64,000 nt of DNA from Streptomyces sp. NRRL F-5727 (GCF_000719555.1 NZ_JOGX01000034.1:1-64000); one strand, 5' to 3'; shown: positions 8,948 through 17,778, counted from the stretch's first letter. Notes: generated by a model from the sequence alone, not told the origin. Program-made: numbers and translations.

Positions 8948-10827
8948 TGCTCGCCTCCAGCGCTGGAGTGGGCTTCGCCCGCGCAGGCACAGAGGGCGGA
9001 CGGCGGGGCAGACGCGGCTTCGGCCAGGGTCTCCGTGAGTACGAGCACGGCCTCGGCGAGGTCCTCGAAGTACTCGGCAGGCGTGGTGCCGGCAGAGGGT
9101 ACGAGATGGAGGTCGAGCGTCGGATACACCCGGCCAGTGGTGCGGCACGTGAGCTCGTTGCGGCCGAGGACCAGCGAACACGCTCCGGGTAGGGAGGACT
9201 CGGCTCGGCTGGCGGCACGGCACAGGCGCGCGGCTGTTCGCGCGTGCTCGGTGCGGTCGCGCGGTAGGACGCCGACCGAGAGGAACCGGGGCTCGGCTCC
9301 GGGGAGGTCAGCGTAGGCGTGGCCCTGGCAGCTGTCATAGGTGACGGTGTTCCAGCCCGCGGTGAGCGCGTCGACGATCGGGCGGACGCCCGGCTCGATG
9401 CCCTCGTACCACTGGGGGTGTCGCGGGTCGAGATCGTCCGCCTCGTGGATGCCGGGGAGGCCGACCGTGTTGATGTTGCCGTGGGCGCTTACCTGGAGGC
9501 GTGCTGGCGAGCGTGGTACGGCGGGTTCATCCCAGCGGGCCAGGAACGCCATGACGTGGTGCATGTCGTTGGGGCGGACAGGACGCCAGTGCAGCCGGGA
9601 ACAGGAGGCGCCGGGCGGGAGATCCGGCTGGGCGAGCAGGGTGGCGACGCCGTCGATCAGGCGCATGCGGTGGTCGCAGTACGCGTCCTCGTCGCCCGCG
9701 GCGGCGAAGCGGAGGCGGACCGCCGGGCAGCCCGCGCCGCAGGTGTCGCGGTAGTCGCAGGTCGTGTACTTCGCGACCAGGGAGCGTGCCTGCTGAAGCA
9801 GCGGAGAGGCGCCCTGGGCGCCTGCCACGTCCGCCTCAGCGCCTACGTCACCGAGCGCGGTGAGGCCGGCCTGCGGCCAGGGCAGTTCGTCGCAGCTTCC
9901 CAGGCAGTCATCGGGGTAGAGGGTGAGGACGTGGTCGCACTTCAAGTCGGAGAAGTGACAGGAACGGGTCTGCAGACCCCGCAGGCGGCGGATGACGGAG
10001 ACGACGGGCTCCAGCTTGAAGAGGCAGAACAGGCCGTCGGCGACCCAGTGGTGAGCGGCCTCCAGCACGAAGTCGGCGTACTGACGCGGCGTGACGGCCC
10101 AGGCCGGGCCGGTGGGGCCGACGGCCCGTCGCTGGAGTGCCCGGCTGGTCGGCGTACGGGATCCCGCCACTGTGGTCGAACGGGTGACCGCCGCGTCGAA
10201 GCACGGCACCAGGCTGACCGTTGTCACGGCGGGAAAGGAGGCGAGGTGCTCCATGACCTCGGAGGCCCGGCCGAGGACGTACGGGGTGACGGCGCAGATG
10301 ACGCCGACGCGGCGTTCCCGACGGCCGAGAAGTTCCAGGGCTTCGACCACTCGGGGGTACGTTGGCTGGCCGTCGTAACCGACGCGCCACGAGTTCCCCA
10401 GTGCGTCTCCATCGAGGGAGAGGCCGATCTCCAGCTGGGGGCAGTGCTGCTCGAACAGGTCCAGTCAGGCGTCGTCGAGCTGGAGGCCGTTGGTCTGAAG
10501 GCTCACGCGGATGACGTTCGGCTGTGCGGCGAGCGCGTCCAGGATCTCCGCGAGCCGTTCCCGGCCGGCGGTCAGGGGCTCCCCGCCGTGGAGTTCGACG
10601 CTGAGCGGACGCCCGGAGAAGACCGAACCGAGGCGGTGGACCTGTGCCGCGCTGATCTGGGCGCCACCCGGTGACTCCTTGCGCTTCTCGAAGCAGTACA
10701 GGCAGTCGATGTCGCTGGTCTCCCCGCGGAGCTTGAGAATGACGGAGACGGCCGTGTCCGGCCCGGTGCTCGACAGCGGGGCGTAGAGACTCTCCAGGTC
10801 GATGGAGGCGGTGCGGGTGACGGGCAT
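8944..10827 (-). pseudogene. Radical SAM/SPASM peptide maturase with internal stop and lost cluster Cys
   Basis: One frame of 628 codons from ATG 10827 (GGAG eight bases upstream) to 8944, interrupted only by TGA at codon 121 (10465-10467), where the family has Trp (D-W-L-D-L-F). The radical SAM motif reads SDIDCLYC: Cys42 and Cys45 are present but the first ligand is Ser38 (AGC instead of TGC). Downstream are the FxsB-like core (HGGEPLTAGRERL, SLDGD) and SPASM cysteines (CDYRDTCGAGCPAVR). An extra C-terminal region of about 200 aa contains TVTYDSCQGHAYADL and is not recognised. Both lesions independently predict loss of activity. Originally this was probably the enzyme crosslinking or otherwise modifying the short peptide encoded at 7974-8135. 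Confidence 0.8.
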
Positions 10828-10857
10828 CAGAGGACTCCCGAGGAGGAGAGGCGCGGT

Positions 10858-11724
10858 CTACGCGCCATCGGTGGAGACCGTGGACAGCCACCCGAGAAGC
10901 TGTCCGCCGGTGATGGGGATGTGGACGTCGCCACGGCGAAGGAACCACCCGTCGGCGTACCGCTGGGGCAGCCAGCCGGCGTCAGGGGCACCCAGACTGG
11001 GTGGCTTCTGCAGCGGGTCGTCGACGGGCCAGCAGTTCAGAAGCGCTCTCGTCACGGCTTGCTGAACCGGACGGAACCACTCCCACGTCTCTGCGCGAGC
11101 CGGGTCGATCGACGGGCGGGGCTGCGCGTCGGCAAGCAGCGGCAGCCACTTGTCGCCGAGGACCAGGTGGCCGGCCGCCGCGCAGCCGAGCGCGGTGAGG
11201 TAGGTCTCCAGCTTCCGGCACACGACGCCGGCCGATTCGGCCAGGCCGTCCTCGACGAGGCCGGTCAGGTCCTCCGCGAGACTCGCAGCGACCTCGGCCT
11301 GGTCGGCGACCGCCCAGCGTCGGTAGCCCTGGCAATCCCCGGAGTCGAGCACCGGATCCCAGCCCTCGGAGCCGTATGAGAGGGCGGTGCGCAGACACAT
11401 GAGGTCGTGCATCGAGGCGCGTACCCGGCGGAACGATCCGAGGTCGTTGCGGCGCACGTCGAAGGAGCGGAGCAGGTGCCGGAGCTCCTCCGCCCGCTGC
11501 GGCCCCGCCGCCTGGAGGTCGACACGGACGCCGTCCACGATGCGCGACTCCCACGCCGGATGGGCGCCGTCCACGATGCCACGCAGGTCGATGTCGCTTG
11601 CCGCGTGGGCGAAGCCGCAGGCGAGGGCTCCCTCCAGCCAGACCTCGCCGGCCTCGCCGGAAGCGACCAGCGCCTGGGCGACCTTGTCGGCGATCTCCCG
11701 GCGCAGTCGTGCCGATGGGTTCAC
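10858..11724 (-). CDS. Nucleotidyltransferase-fold protein of the RiPP-like cluster
   Basis: A 288-aa protein with a Pol-beta-type nucleotidyltransferase signature, LEGALACGFAHAASDIDLRG, in which Asp44 and Asp46 are the likely metal ligands; the usual GS opening of this motif is EG here. GTG start at 11724 overlaps the upstream dehydrogenase stop (GTGA). The C-terminal 170 residues are helical-looking and unassigned. It may transfer a nucleotide to a small molecule or peptide, but the substrate cannot be read from sequence. It lies between the dehydrogenase and the radical SAM gene. Confidence 0.7.
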   Translation of the reverse strand: MNPSARLRREIADKVAQALVASGEAGEVWLEGALACGFAHAASDIDLRGIVDGAHPAWESRIVDGVRVDLQAAGPQRAEELRHLLRSFDVRRNDLGSFRRVRASMHDLMCLRTALSYGSEGWDPVLDSGDCQGYRRWAVADQAEVAASLAEDLTGLVEDGLAESAGVVCRKLETYLTALGCAAAGHLVLGDKWLPLLADAQPRPSIDPARAETWEWFRPVQQAVTRALLNCWPVDDPLQKPPSLGAPDAGWLPQRYADGWFLRRGDVHIPITGGQLLGWLSTVSTDGA

Positions 11725-12645
11725 CGGTGGCCTCCTTCGATCAGGATCTTGTCGTCAGCGGTGATCTCCTTGAGGAGATCGACGGCCCATCGATTGAGCG
11801 CGCCGCGCACGTCGGAGCGCTGGGCCCCGATGTGGGGTGAGGCCAGGAGGTTGAGCGGCGTCGTGGAGCCGGTGAGGAGCGGCAGGTGCTCCCGCTCGAC
11901 CGGATCGAGTGCAAGGCCCGAGAGCCTTCCGTCCGCCAGTGCCCGCAGGCAGGCGGCGACGTCGAGGGTCTCCAGCCGCCCGGCGCAGATCAGCAGAGGC
12001 CGCAGCGGAGCGACGCGAGCGAGGAAGTCCTCGCCGATGAGCTGTTCGGTCGTGGGGCGCAGCGGCAGAGCGATCACGTGTACCTGCGACTGCTCCATGA
12101 GGGCTGTCGCCGACAGTTCCCGCAGACCGGGAGGGTTCGATGGCCACGCGGCGAAGGCCGTGCGGCCCACGAAGGGGGCGAGGGCCCAGTCGGCGGCCAG
12201 CCCCACCGGGCCCGCGCCCCAGATGCCCGCGGCGAGGGTGCCGAGTGACGCCCCCATACACGCCTGCTTCTCGTGCTGGCCGAGCAGCAGCGCGTGCTGC
12301 CCCAAAGGGATACGCCGGGCCAGGGCGAGGGCAGCAGCGAGGACCCACTCGCCCACGGCGCCCGCGCCGGCTTCGGCGTTGCGGTGCAGAGTGATGCCAC
12401 GGTGCCGGAGGGCACTCACGTCGATGTGGTCGATGCCGGAGCCCGGCCCGTACGACGTGCCGCAGGTGGGGGAGCGCGTTCAGCTCCCTCTCGCCGACAC
12501 GGATGCCGGAGCGCAGGACGAGCACGGCCGTGTCGGTGGGCATAGGCGAGTCCAGGTTCGGCAACTCGTGTACGAGGACATCGGGCAGGGCGCGGCGGAT
12601 CGCGCTCGCGTCCGCCGCCCCGCGTAGCACCAGGACAGCGCTCAT
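11721..12645 (-). pseudogene. D-2-hydroxyacid (phosphoglycerate-type) dehydrogenase, frameshifted
   Basis: Starts at ATG 12645 in an ATGA overlap with the methyltransferase stop. The first frame (MSAVLVLRGAADASAIRRAL ... PHLRHVVRAG) moves to a second frame after a three-C run at 12442-12444 (SGIDHIDVSALRHRGITL). The second frame has the hinge region AEAGAGAVGEW, a degenerate Rossmann loop (GIWGAGPVGLAADWAL, lacking a clean GxGxxG-D), and LDPVEREHLPLL and ASPHIGAQ with the catalytic His. Removing one base restores about 307 aa. The family reduces or oxidises 2-hydroxy/2-keto acids with NAD(P). Confidence 0.75.
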
Positions 12646-13316
12646 CCGGGGAACTCCGGCTTCTCGTAACGGCCGAAGGCGAGATCGCCCTCGCCGACGA
12701 CGACGGTCACGGACGCTGGTGCGCCGAAGTACACGTCGCATGCGCGCTTCACTCCCGGGAGCCCGTCCCAGGCCCGCGGATTGACCGCCGTGTCCGCGTA
12801 GTCGTCGACGAGCAACACGCCGGTCGGCACCAGGCGGGTGACGCAGTGCGTGAGGCCCGCGAGGATCGAGTCGTAGAAGTCGCCGTCCAGGTAGGCGAAC
12901 GCGATGTCATCGGGCAGCTCCTTGGGAAGGGTCTCGTCGAACCACCCCGGATGGATGACCGGTGCCGGCCTGCCCCAGGTCGTGTGCGTGGCGCGTACGT
13001 CGTCCGGGGACGACCGGAGCTCGCCCGCCGCCAGATGGTCCGAGTCCTCGGCGCCGGGTGCGGGCATGCCCTGGAAGGAGTCGTAGACGTGGATCTCGCG
13101 GTCGTGGTCGCCCAGCGATTCGAGCACGCTACGGATCCAGAGGGCCATCGCGCCCCTGTAGCAACCGAGTTCCACCACAGCGCCTTGCAGACCGCGGGCA
13201 GTCAGGTCGGCGAGCTCGTCGGCGATCACGCGGAGCCGGTCGGCACAGACCGTCCCGGCGTGCTCCCGTAGCAGCCATTCCCGCAGATCCTTCAGCATCG
13301 GATCCATGAAGGTCAC
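12642..13316 (-). CDS. TylF/MycF-type class I SAM-dependent methyltransferase
   Basis: About 224 aa. The SAM-binding core is VVELGCYRGAMALWIRSVL and the TylF-family signature is YDSFQGMPAPGAEDSD, with LDGDFYDSI and LVDDYAD later as probable metal- and substrate-binding stretches. TylF/MycF enzymes are Mg-dependent sugar O-methyltransferases, and relatives act on other natural products. I chose GTG 13316 (GTGA overlap with the Nudix stop); TTG 13319 and ATG 13307 are alternatives. It ends in an ATGA overlap with the dehydrogenase, so the genes are coupled. Confidence 0.8.
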   Translation of the reverse strand: MTFMDPMLKDLREWLLREHAGTVCADRLRVIADELADLTARGLQGAVVELGCYRGAMALWIRSVLESLGDHDREIHVYDSFQGMPAPGAEDSDHLAAGELRSSPDDVRATHTTWGRPAPVIHPGWFDETLPKELPDDIAFAYLDGDFYDSILAGLTHCVTRLVPTGVLLVDDYADTAVNPRAWDGLPGVKRACDVYFGAPASVTVVVGEGDLAFGRYEKPEFPG

Positions 13317-13783
13317 CAACTGTCCACGAAGGGGTCGGCGAGCTCACCGTTCAACGCCGCCGACAGCGGGCGGTTGATCCGGGGCAGCAGGTACACGTCC
13401 CTCAGACGCTCCAGCGGAACCCACTCGAAGCCCACCTGGATGGGGTCCGGTGGTTCCGGCATGCGCGGCTCTGCGTCGTCCACCTGCTCGGCGAGGAAGT
13501 TGAACTGAACCTTCTGTACGTCTCCGAACTCGCCCTGCCACGAATCGGGGACGTACTCGACGACACACAGCAGACGCCGGGCCACGACCTGGAGGCCCGT
13601 CTCCTGTGCGACCTTGCGGTTCACGGCCTGGCGCAGGTCCTCGCCGACCTGGGCCTTGCCGCCGGGGAGGTTGTAGTGGAACCCGGCCTCGTCGTCGTAC
13701 GACAGCAGGAGGACGGCGCCGTCGCGCACGATCGCCGCCTTCACGGAGACGCTGATCCGAGGCAGTTCGGGTGTCAGAGGCAC
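13313..13783 (-). CDS. Nudix-fold hydrolase with degenerate Nudix box
   Basis: A 156-aa Nudix-domain protein starting at GTG 13783 (GGAG eight bases upstream), overlapping the end of the PEP-mutase-like gene by 10 nt. The box reads GGKAQVGEDLRQAVNRKVAQETGL. The Gly, first Glu, Arg and final Glu-x-Gly positions fit, but in REUXEEXGU the first Glu is Lys and the first Glu of the EE pair is Gln. These Glu residues bind the catalytic Mg, so hydrolase activity may be weakened or the domain may bind rather than cleave. It lies in the tightly overlapped tailoring block. Confidence 0.75.
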   Translation of the reverse strand: MPLTPELPRISVSVKAAIVRDGAVLLLSYDDEAGFHYNLPGGKAQVGEDLRQAVNRKVAQETGLQVVARRLLCVVEYVPDSWQGEFGDVQKVQFNFLAEQVDDAEPRMPEPPDPIQVGFEWVPLERLRDVYLLPRINRPLSAALNGELADPFVDSW

Positions 13784-14643
13784 GACAGCGCCTCCGGCTC
13801 GCCGACGCGCATCAGGTCGCCGACCTCCGCCAGAGACCCCGCGACGGTGGAGCGGAAACTCCCTCCACGCCGGAACTGACGAGCGGCGGCGCGCATACCC
13901 GCGAGGGCGGCACGGCTGAGCTGGTTCGCGTAGATGCAGAGGCTGAAGCCAGCCTCGCCGAGTTCGGCGGCGCTCAGGTCGGGGAACGCCGTGGGCACGC
14001 TGACCAGCGGCACGCCGTGACGCCATGCACGTCCGATGGCCCGCGCCTGCTCACCGGTCGCGTCCTTGGAATGGATGAGGATCGCATCCGCTCCGGCCTC
14101 GGCATACGCCTCGGCGCGGGCGATCGCCGTGGCGATGTCCTCGCCGACGATAAGGGCCTCGGTGCGGGCCACGACCATGAGGCCGTCACCGGCGACCTTC
14201 CGTATACGCCCCACCTGCTCGCACAGCAGGTCCTGGTCGGCGAGGTTCTGGGCCCGGTGGGCCGCGAAGCTGTTGCACTTCGGGTACGCGCTGTCCTCGA
14301 CACACACCGCCGCGGCTCCGGCGCGCATCAGGTCGTACGCGAACCGCTCCGCCGTGCGCCCCGAGCCGCCCGCGTTGTCGATGTCCACGATGACGGGCAG
14401 TTCGGTGACACGGCCGAGCGAAGCGACCACGTCGGACAGGTCCCGGGGGCCCAGGACGTTGGCGTCCGGCAGCCCGGAGGCCGCGGACACCTCCAGACCG
14501 CTCACCCACAGGGCGTCGAAGCCCGATTCCGCCGCGACATGCGCGGCGAGCGCGTTGACCGCACCGATCGCCAGGAGCGGGTGCTTCCGTTCGCTGCCGG
14601 CGAGGGCCTTGCGCAGATGCACCGCCTTCGTGCCGTCAGCCAT
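13774..14643 (-). CDS. Isocitrate lyase/PEP mutase superfamily enzyme with variant motif
   Basis: A 289-aa TIM-barrel protein from ATG 14643 (AAGGAGGAG upstream). It carries PVIVDIDNAGGS (metal-binding Asp87/Asp89) and EDSAYPKCNS at 116-125, aligning with the phosphoenolpyruvate mutase/phosphonopyruvate hydrolase motif EDKxxxxxNS but with Ser in place of Lys118. That Lys is part of the PEP-mutase loop, so phosphonate formation is not assured; a C-C lyase acting on an alpha-keto or 2-methylisocitrate-like acid is equally possible. Its start overlaps the kinase gene and its end overlaps the Nudix gene. Confidence 0.78.
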   Translation of the reverse strand: MADGTKAVHLRKALAGSERKHPLLAIGAVNALAAHVAAESGFDALWVSGLEVSAASGLPDANVLGPRDLSDVVASLGRVTELPVIVDIDNAGGSGRTAERFAYDLMRAGAAAVCVEDSAYPKCNSFAAHRAQNLADQDLLCEQVGRIRKVAGDGLMVVARTEALIVGEDIATAIARAEAYAEAGADAILIHSKDATGEQARAIGRAWRHGVPLVSVPTAFPDLSAAELGEAGFSLCIYANQLSRAALAGMRAAARQFRRGGSFRSTVAGSLAEVGDLMRVGEPEALSCL

Positions 14644-15322
14644 GGGTCTCTCCTCCTTCCGCGCGGGCGGCGACCGGCGGCACCAGCTGCCGTTCACGCA
14701 GTACGTCCCAGGCGGCGAGCAACACCTCGGACCGGGGCCGACGGGCGTCCAGGCGGACCACGTCGCCGAGGAGCGGGAACTCGTCGGGTTTCGAGACCAC
14801 GGCCTCGTAGGTCTCGCGAACCCGGCTCTGGACGTCGCGCACGTCCCAGTCGGCCCGGACGGCATCACCCTGCCGGGCCTGCGCCCGGCTCATCGAGGCG
14901 TCGGTCTCCAGGTCCAGGACGAGCGTGAGATCCGGGGCCACGGTGAGCTGCGCGGCTAGCACCTCGTACGTCTCCGACACCCTCATGTCGTGCTTTACGG
15001 CGAAGAAGGCCAGCTCGCTGAGGAGCCAGCGATCCGCGATCACGGGCCGTGCCGGCCGCTGGGGGAGCACGAGACGATCCAGCGTGGCTCGCTTGTCCGC
15101 CACGACAGCGGACAGGTAGGCGTCACGGTTCCCGGCGTTCGGCTGGTACTTGCCCGTGACGATGGCGGCGGCCTGGTCGGCGGCGAGGAAGTTGGTCGTG
15201 AGCATGCACAGCGGGGTGACGCCGTAGAGCCCCTCCCAGAGCCGGAACAGGCCCTTGCGCAGCGTCGTCTTGCCGGTGCCGTCGAGCCCCTCGATGACGA
15301 TGAACGGATAGCGGTGGTTCAT
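14636..15322 (-). CDS. Thymidylate-kinase-like P-loop kinase
   Basis: A 228-aa protein with Walker A GLDGTGKTT (residues 12-20), a DR-type motif in VIADRWLLSELAF and a lid-like Arg-rich segment (SRAQARQGD). It resembles dTMP kinase but is a second, cluster-borne copy with a divergent lid, so it may phosphorylate another nucleotide or metabolite. ATG 15322 forms an ATGA overlap with the upstream gene. Grouping with a nucleotidyltransferase and a Nudix protein suggests nucleotide-type chemistry in the pathway. Confidence 0.75.
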   Translation of the reverse strand: MNHRYPFIVIEGLDGTGKTTLRKGLFRLWEGLYGVTPLCMLTTNFLAADQAAAIVTGKYQPNAGNRDAYLSAVVADKRATLDRLVLPQRPARPVIADRWLLSELAFFAVKHDMRVSETYEVLAAQLTVAPDLTLVLDLETDASMSRAQARQGDAVRADWDVRDVQSRVRETYEAVVSKPDEFPLLGDVVRLDARRPRSEVLLAAWDVLRERQLVPPVAARAEGGETHG

Positions 15323-16059
15323 TCGACCTGCCCCGCCCCCGTGCCGCCTGCGTACTTGGTGAAGCGGCCTCGCCAGCGCGCCGCGGTGGACACCAGGTCC
15401 ACCAGCCGCAGCTCCGCCAACTCGTCGATGAGGCGGGGCAGCTCGGGCTCGGCGCAGATTTCGGCCTCGATGGCCCGGCAGTACGCGGCGCGGACGTCCG
15501 GGTCGTCGTCGGAGTCACGCAATGCCGCCTCCAGCACCCGCGTGGCCATGCCGTGGGCCACGACGCTCACCGCGGTACCCAGGGCCTGCTCATGGAGCGG
15601 GCTCGGGTGCGGCTCCAGCGTGATGTGGTGTACCCCGCGGTGGCGGATGACCGTGAAGAAGCCCACCCACCACGCGGCGGCGCCGCTGACAGCGGTCACG
15701 GCGTCGGACCAGGCCATCCCGGACTGCTCCGCGAGGATGTTCTGGGCGGCGGTGTCGGCGGCGCGGTGGAGCGCCCCGCGCTGGTTCCGCGACTCCGTTC
15801 CGTGCCGCTGGGGCAGCTCCCACCAGAAGCCGAGCCTGGCGGCCTCCAGCAGCGCCATCGCGGACCCGTCGGTTGCCGGCAGCAGAGACGGGCGCTGGGC
15901 CAGCACGGAGACATCGGCGCCCGGCACGTCGGGCAGCGCCTTCTTCTCGGTGACGGCAGGATGGAGCCGCTGGGTCAGCAGCCCGTCCGCCAGCGTCTGC
16001 CAGGCGTGGGCCAATGGCGGCGAACCGGGGGGCCGGGGCGGCAGGGTCAAGGAGGTCAC
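15319..16059 (-). CDS. Hypothetical protein, first gene of the modification cluster
   Basis: A 246-aa protein I cannot assign. It is soluble-looking, with a Trp-rich central block (WSDAVTAVSGAAAWWVGFF) and HHITLEPHPSPLHEQALG downstream. GTG 16059 is preferred because AGGA lies seven bases upstream; GTG 16074 is an in-frame alternative without a ribosome site. It overlaps the kinase start (ATGA) and is the promoter-proximal gene of the minus-strand operon. Confidence 0.6.
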   Translation of the reverse strand: MTSLTLPPRPPGSPPLAHAWQTLADGLLTQRLHPAVTEKKALPDVPGADVSVLAQRPSLLPATDGSAMALLEAARLGFWWELPQRHGTESRNQRGALHRAADTAAQNILAEQSGMAWSDAVTAVSGAAAWWVGFFTVIRHRGVHHITLEPHPSPLHEQALGTAVSVVAHGMATRVLEAALRDSDDDPDVRAAYCRAIEAEICAEPELPRLIDELAELRLVDLVSTAARWRGRFTKYAGGTGAGQVE

Positions 16060-16145
16060 AGGTCGGATCCTCACGTCCGGGGAGTCGCGGCAGGCGGCTC
16101 CGGTCGGTGGTGCTCCACCACGATGGCCGCCACGAAGACCTACGC

Positions 16146-16162
16146 CTATGAGTGTTTATGAG
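16146..16162. promoter_or_regulatory. Candidate operator between the cluster and its divergent regulator
   Basis: Minus strand reads CTCATAAACACTCATAG; plus strand shows TATGAG repeated four bases apart. The first nine bases match the site at 20034-20051 exactly and 14 of 18 positions match overall. It lies 86 nt before the cluster's first start codon and 53 nt before the XRE regulator's. Confidence 0.5.
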
Positions 16163-16215
16163 CCCCAGCAGCGGAACGTGTCCGGGCGGTCGCAGAGCGA
16201 GGGAGAATGCCGACC

Positions 16216-17778
16216 ATGGTCGACAGTGGACAGCGGCGGTGTACGCGCTGCGGTGCCCTTCTCAGTCGCTTCAACGCCGGTACGCGATGCGCCTCGTGCC
16301 AGGACGGGTCGGCCGCCCGACGGGCCGCCCCGGTTTTCTGGCGTGATCCGACGGTCCGGCGAGCCGTGGCCGCATGGGAACTCGGCACCGTCGTCAAGCT
16401 GTTCAGGAAGCATACGGGCCTCTCCCAGGCCGGCGTGGCGCGGATGGTCAGCATCGACCAGGCCGAGGTCAGCAGACTCGAGCGCGGGCTCAAACAGATC
16501 CGCGACCGACGGCAGTTCGTCCAATGGACCGATGCGTTGGGAGTTCCGGAGGAACTGCTCGGGCTCCTCCCCATGGCCAATCCGCACACCCCAGATGCCA
16601 CGAGCTGGCTAGGAACGGCGGACACCGGAGCCCGTGGGTACGTGGCGCTGCCCGAAGGCCCAAGCCAGCTCCTGTTACCCGCCGGCCGGTCCGTCCCGAC
16701 GACGGCGATTCCCGTGCTGACCCTTCCCGCGGCCTCCTTCCTCGGGGACAGCCTGCGACTCGACTCCCGCCCGGAGCTGGACGCCTGGCGCACCATGCCG
16801 ATGCGCGCGCTCATCGTCGCGAACCGCACGGTCGACGGGGCGGTCCGGCAGTTCGTCACCGACGCCAGGCCGAGCGGCGTACGCGGCACCGCCTCCGACC
16901 CGGTCGACGTCCCGACCGCGTACGAACTGGACGACCTGACTTACGGCATCCTGTGGGCCATGTCGGGATTCGAGGCGGCCCTGCTCGGCGACGACCAGGC
17001 CCTGCACACCTCGCTGGCTTCGCTCACCGCTTCCCCAGGCTCGCCGCTCGCCTCCGACCACGGCCTGACCGAAGTGTCCACGATGCTGATCGGCTCGGAG
17101 ACCGCAGCCCGGTACATCCTGGGTCACCGTGACCACCTGGGCGACGCGCCCGTCTTCTGGACCAGGGAACAGCGCGGCGAGGAGGCCTCCACCTGGCTGC
17201 TCTTCCGGCACAAGTACCGCTACCTCGGACGAATGGCGCCCCGGCGTCCAGGCAGTACCAGCGGCCGGGGGTTCTGCGTCCCCGAGACGGCGGTCGCCTC
17301 CTCGCCGGCGTACGAGCGCGTCCTGATGTTCCTCGCCATCGCGCTCATGGAGTCCTTCGGTATCCGTACCTGGGTGACGGACGACGGAGGCTTCGCACAC
17401 ACCGACGGTTTCGTCCTCTCTCACGGGCGCCGAGCTGTCATCGCCTCTTGGGTACGGACCGAGGGGGCGTCCCATCTCGCGGTCACCGCGCGGCCGGGGG
17501 CTTTGCGGACGTTCGCCGACGTGACCGGCCACGGCGGCCACCACTCGGCCACGGCGGCCGAGCAGGCCGGACAGCGCCTCGCGGCAACGGCGGAGTACCT
17601 CGGTCTCGACGCCTCCTGGCTCGGACGCCGGTGCGCGCAGTTGTCGGCCGCCGGCACGGAGCGGCTGGCCCGGCCGCGCAGCCGGCTTCTGGGCCTCGAA
17701 GGGCTGGAGGCCGCCTGCCGCTTCGTGGCCGAACAGTTGGTGATCATTCCGCGTACCCGGACGGCACCGACCCGATAG
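16216..17778 (+). CDS. XRE-family HTH regulator with zinc-finger-like N-terminus and a TTA codon
   Basis: A 520-aa regulator. Residues 9-28 hold two CxxC pairs (Cys9/Cys12, Cys25/Cys28), then an XRE helix-turn-helix about 61-92 (TGLSQAGVARMVSIDQAEVSRLERG), then a long C-terminal region with no obvious catalytic motif. ATG 16216 is preferred because GGGAG is about ten bases upstream; ATG 16207 would leave the site too close. Codon 154 (16675-16677) is TTA, so translation probably depends on the bldA tRNA, linking expression to development. It is divergent from the modification cluster and shares a motif-bearing intergenic region with it. Confidence 0.8.
   Translation: MVDSGQRRCTRCGALLSRFNAGTRCASCQDGSAARRAAPVFWRDPTVRRAVAAWELGTVVKLFRKHTGLSQAGVARMVSIDQAEVSRLERGLKQIRDRRQFVQWTDALGVPEELLGLLPMANPHTPDATSWLGTADTGARGYVALPEGPSQLLLPAGRSVPTTAIPVLTLPAASFLGDSLRLDSRPELDAWRTMPMRALIVANRTVDGAVRQFVTDARPSGVRGTASDPVDVPTAYELDDLTYGILWAMSGFEAALLGDDQALHTSLASLTASPGSPLASDHGLTEVSTMLIGSETAARYILGHRDHLGDAPVFWTREQRGEEASTWLLFRHKYRYLGRMAPRRPGSTSGRGFCVPETAVASSPAYERVLMFLAIALMESFGIRTWVTDDGGFAHTDGFVLSHGRRAVIASWVRTEGASHLAVTARPGALRTFADVTGHGGHHSATAAEQAGQRLAATAEYLGLDASWLGRRCAQLSAAGTERLARPRSRLLGLEGLEAACRFVAEQLVIIPRTRTAPTR

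Noticed and set aside
10465..10467. In-frame TGA in the radical SAM gene read as selenocysteine or Trp
   Set aside because: No selenocysteine-insertion hairpin or sel genes are in view, the family has Trp rather than Cys there, and a second lesion (Ser38) in the same gene points to decay.
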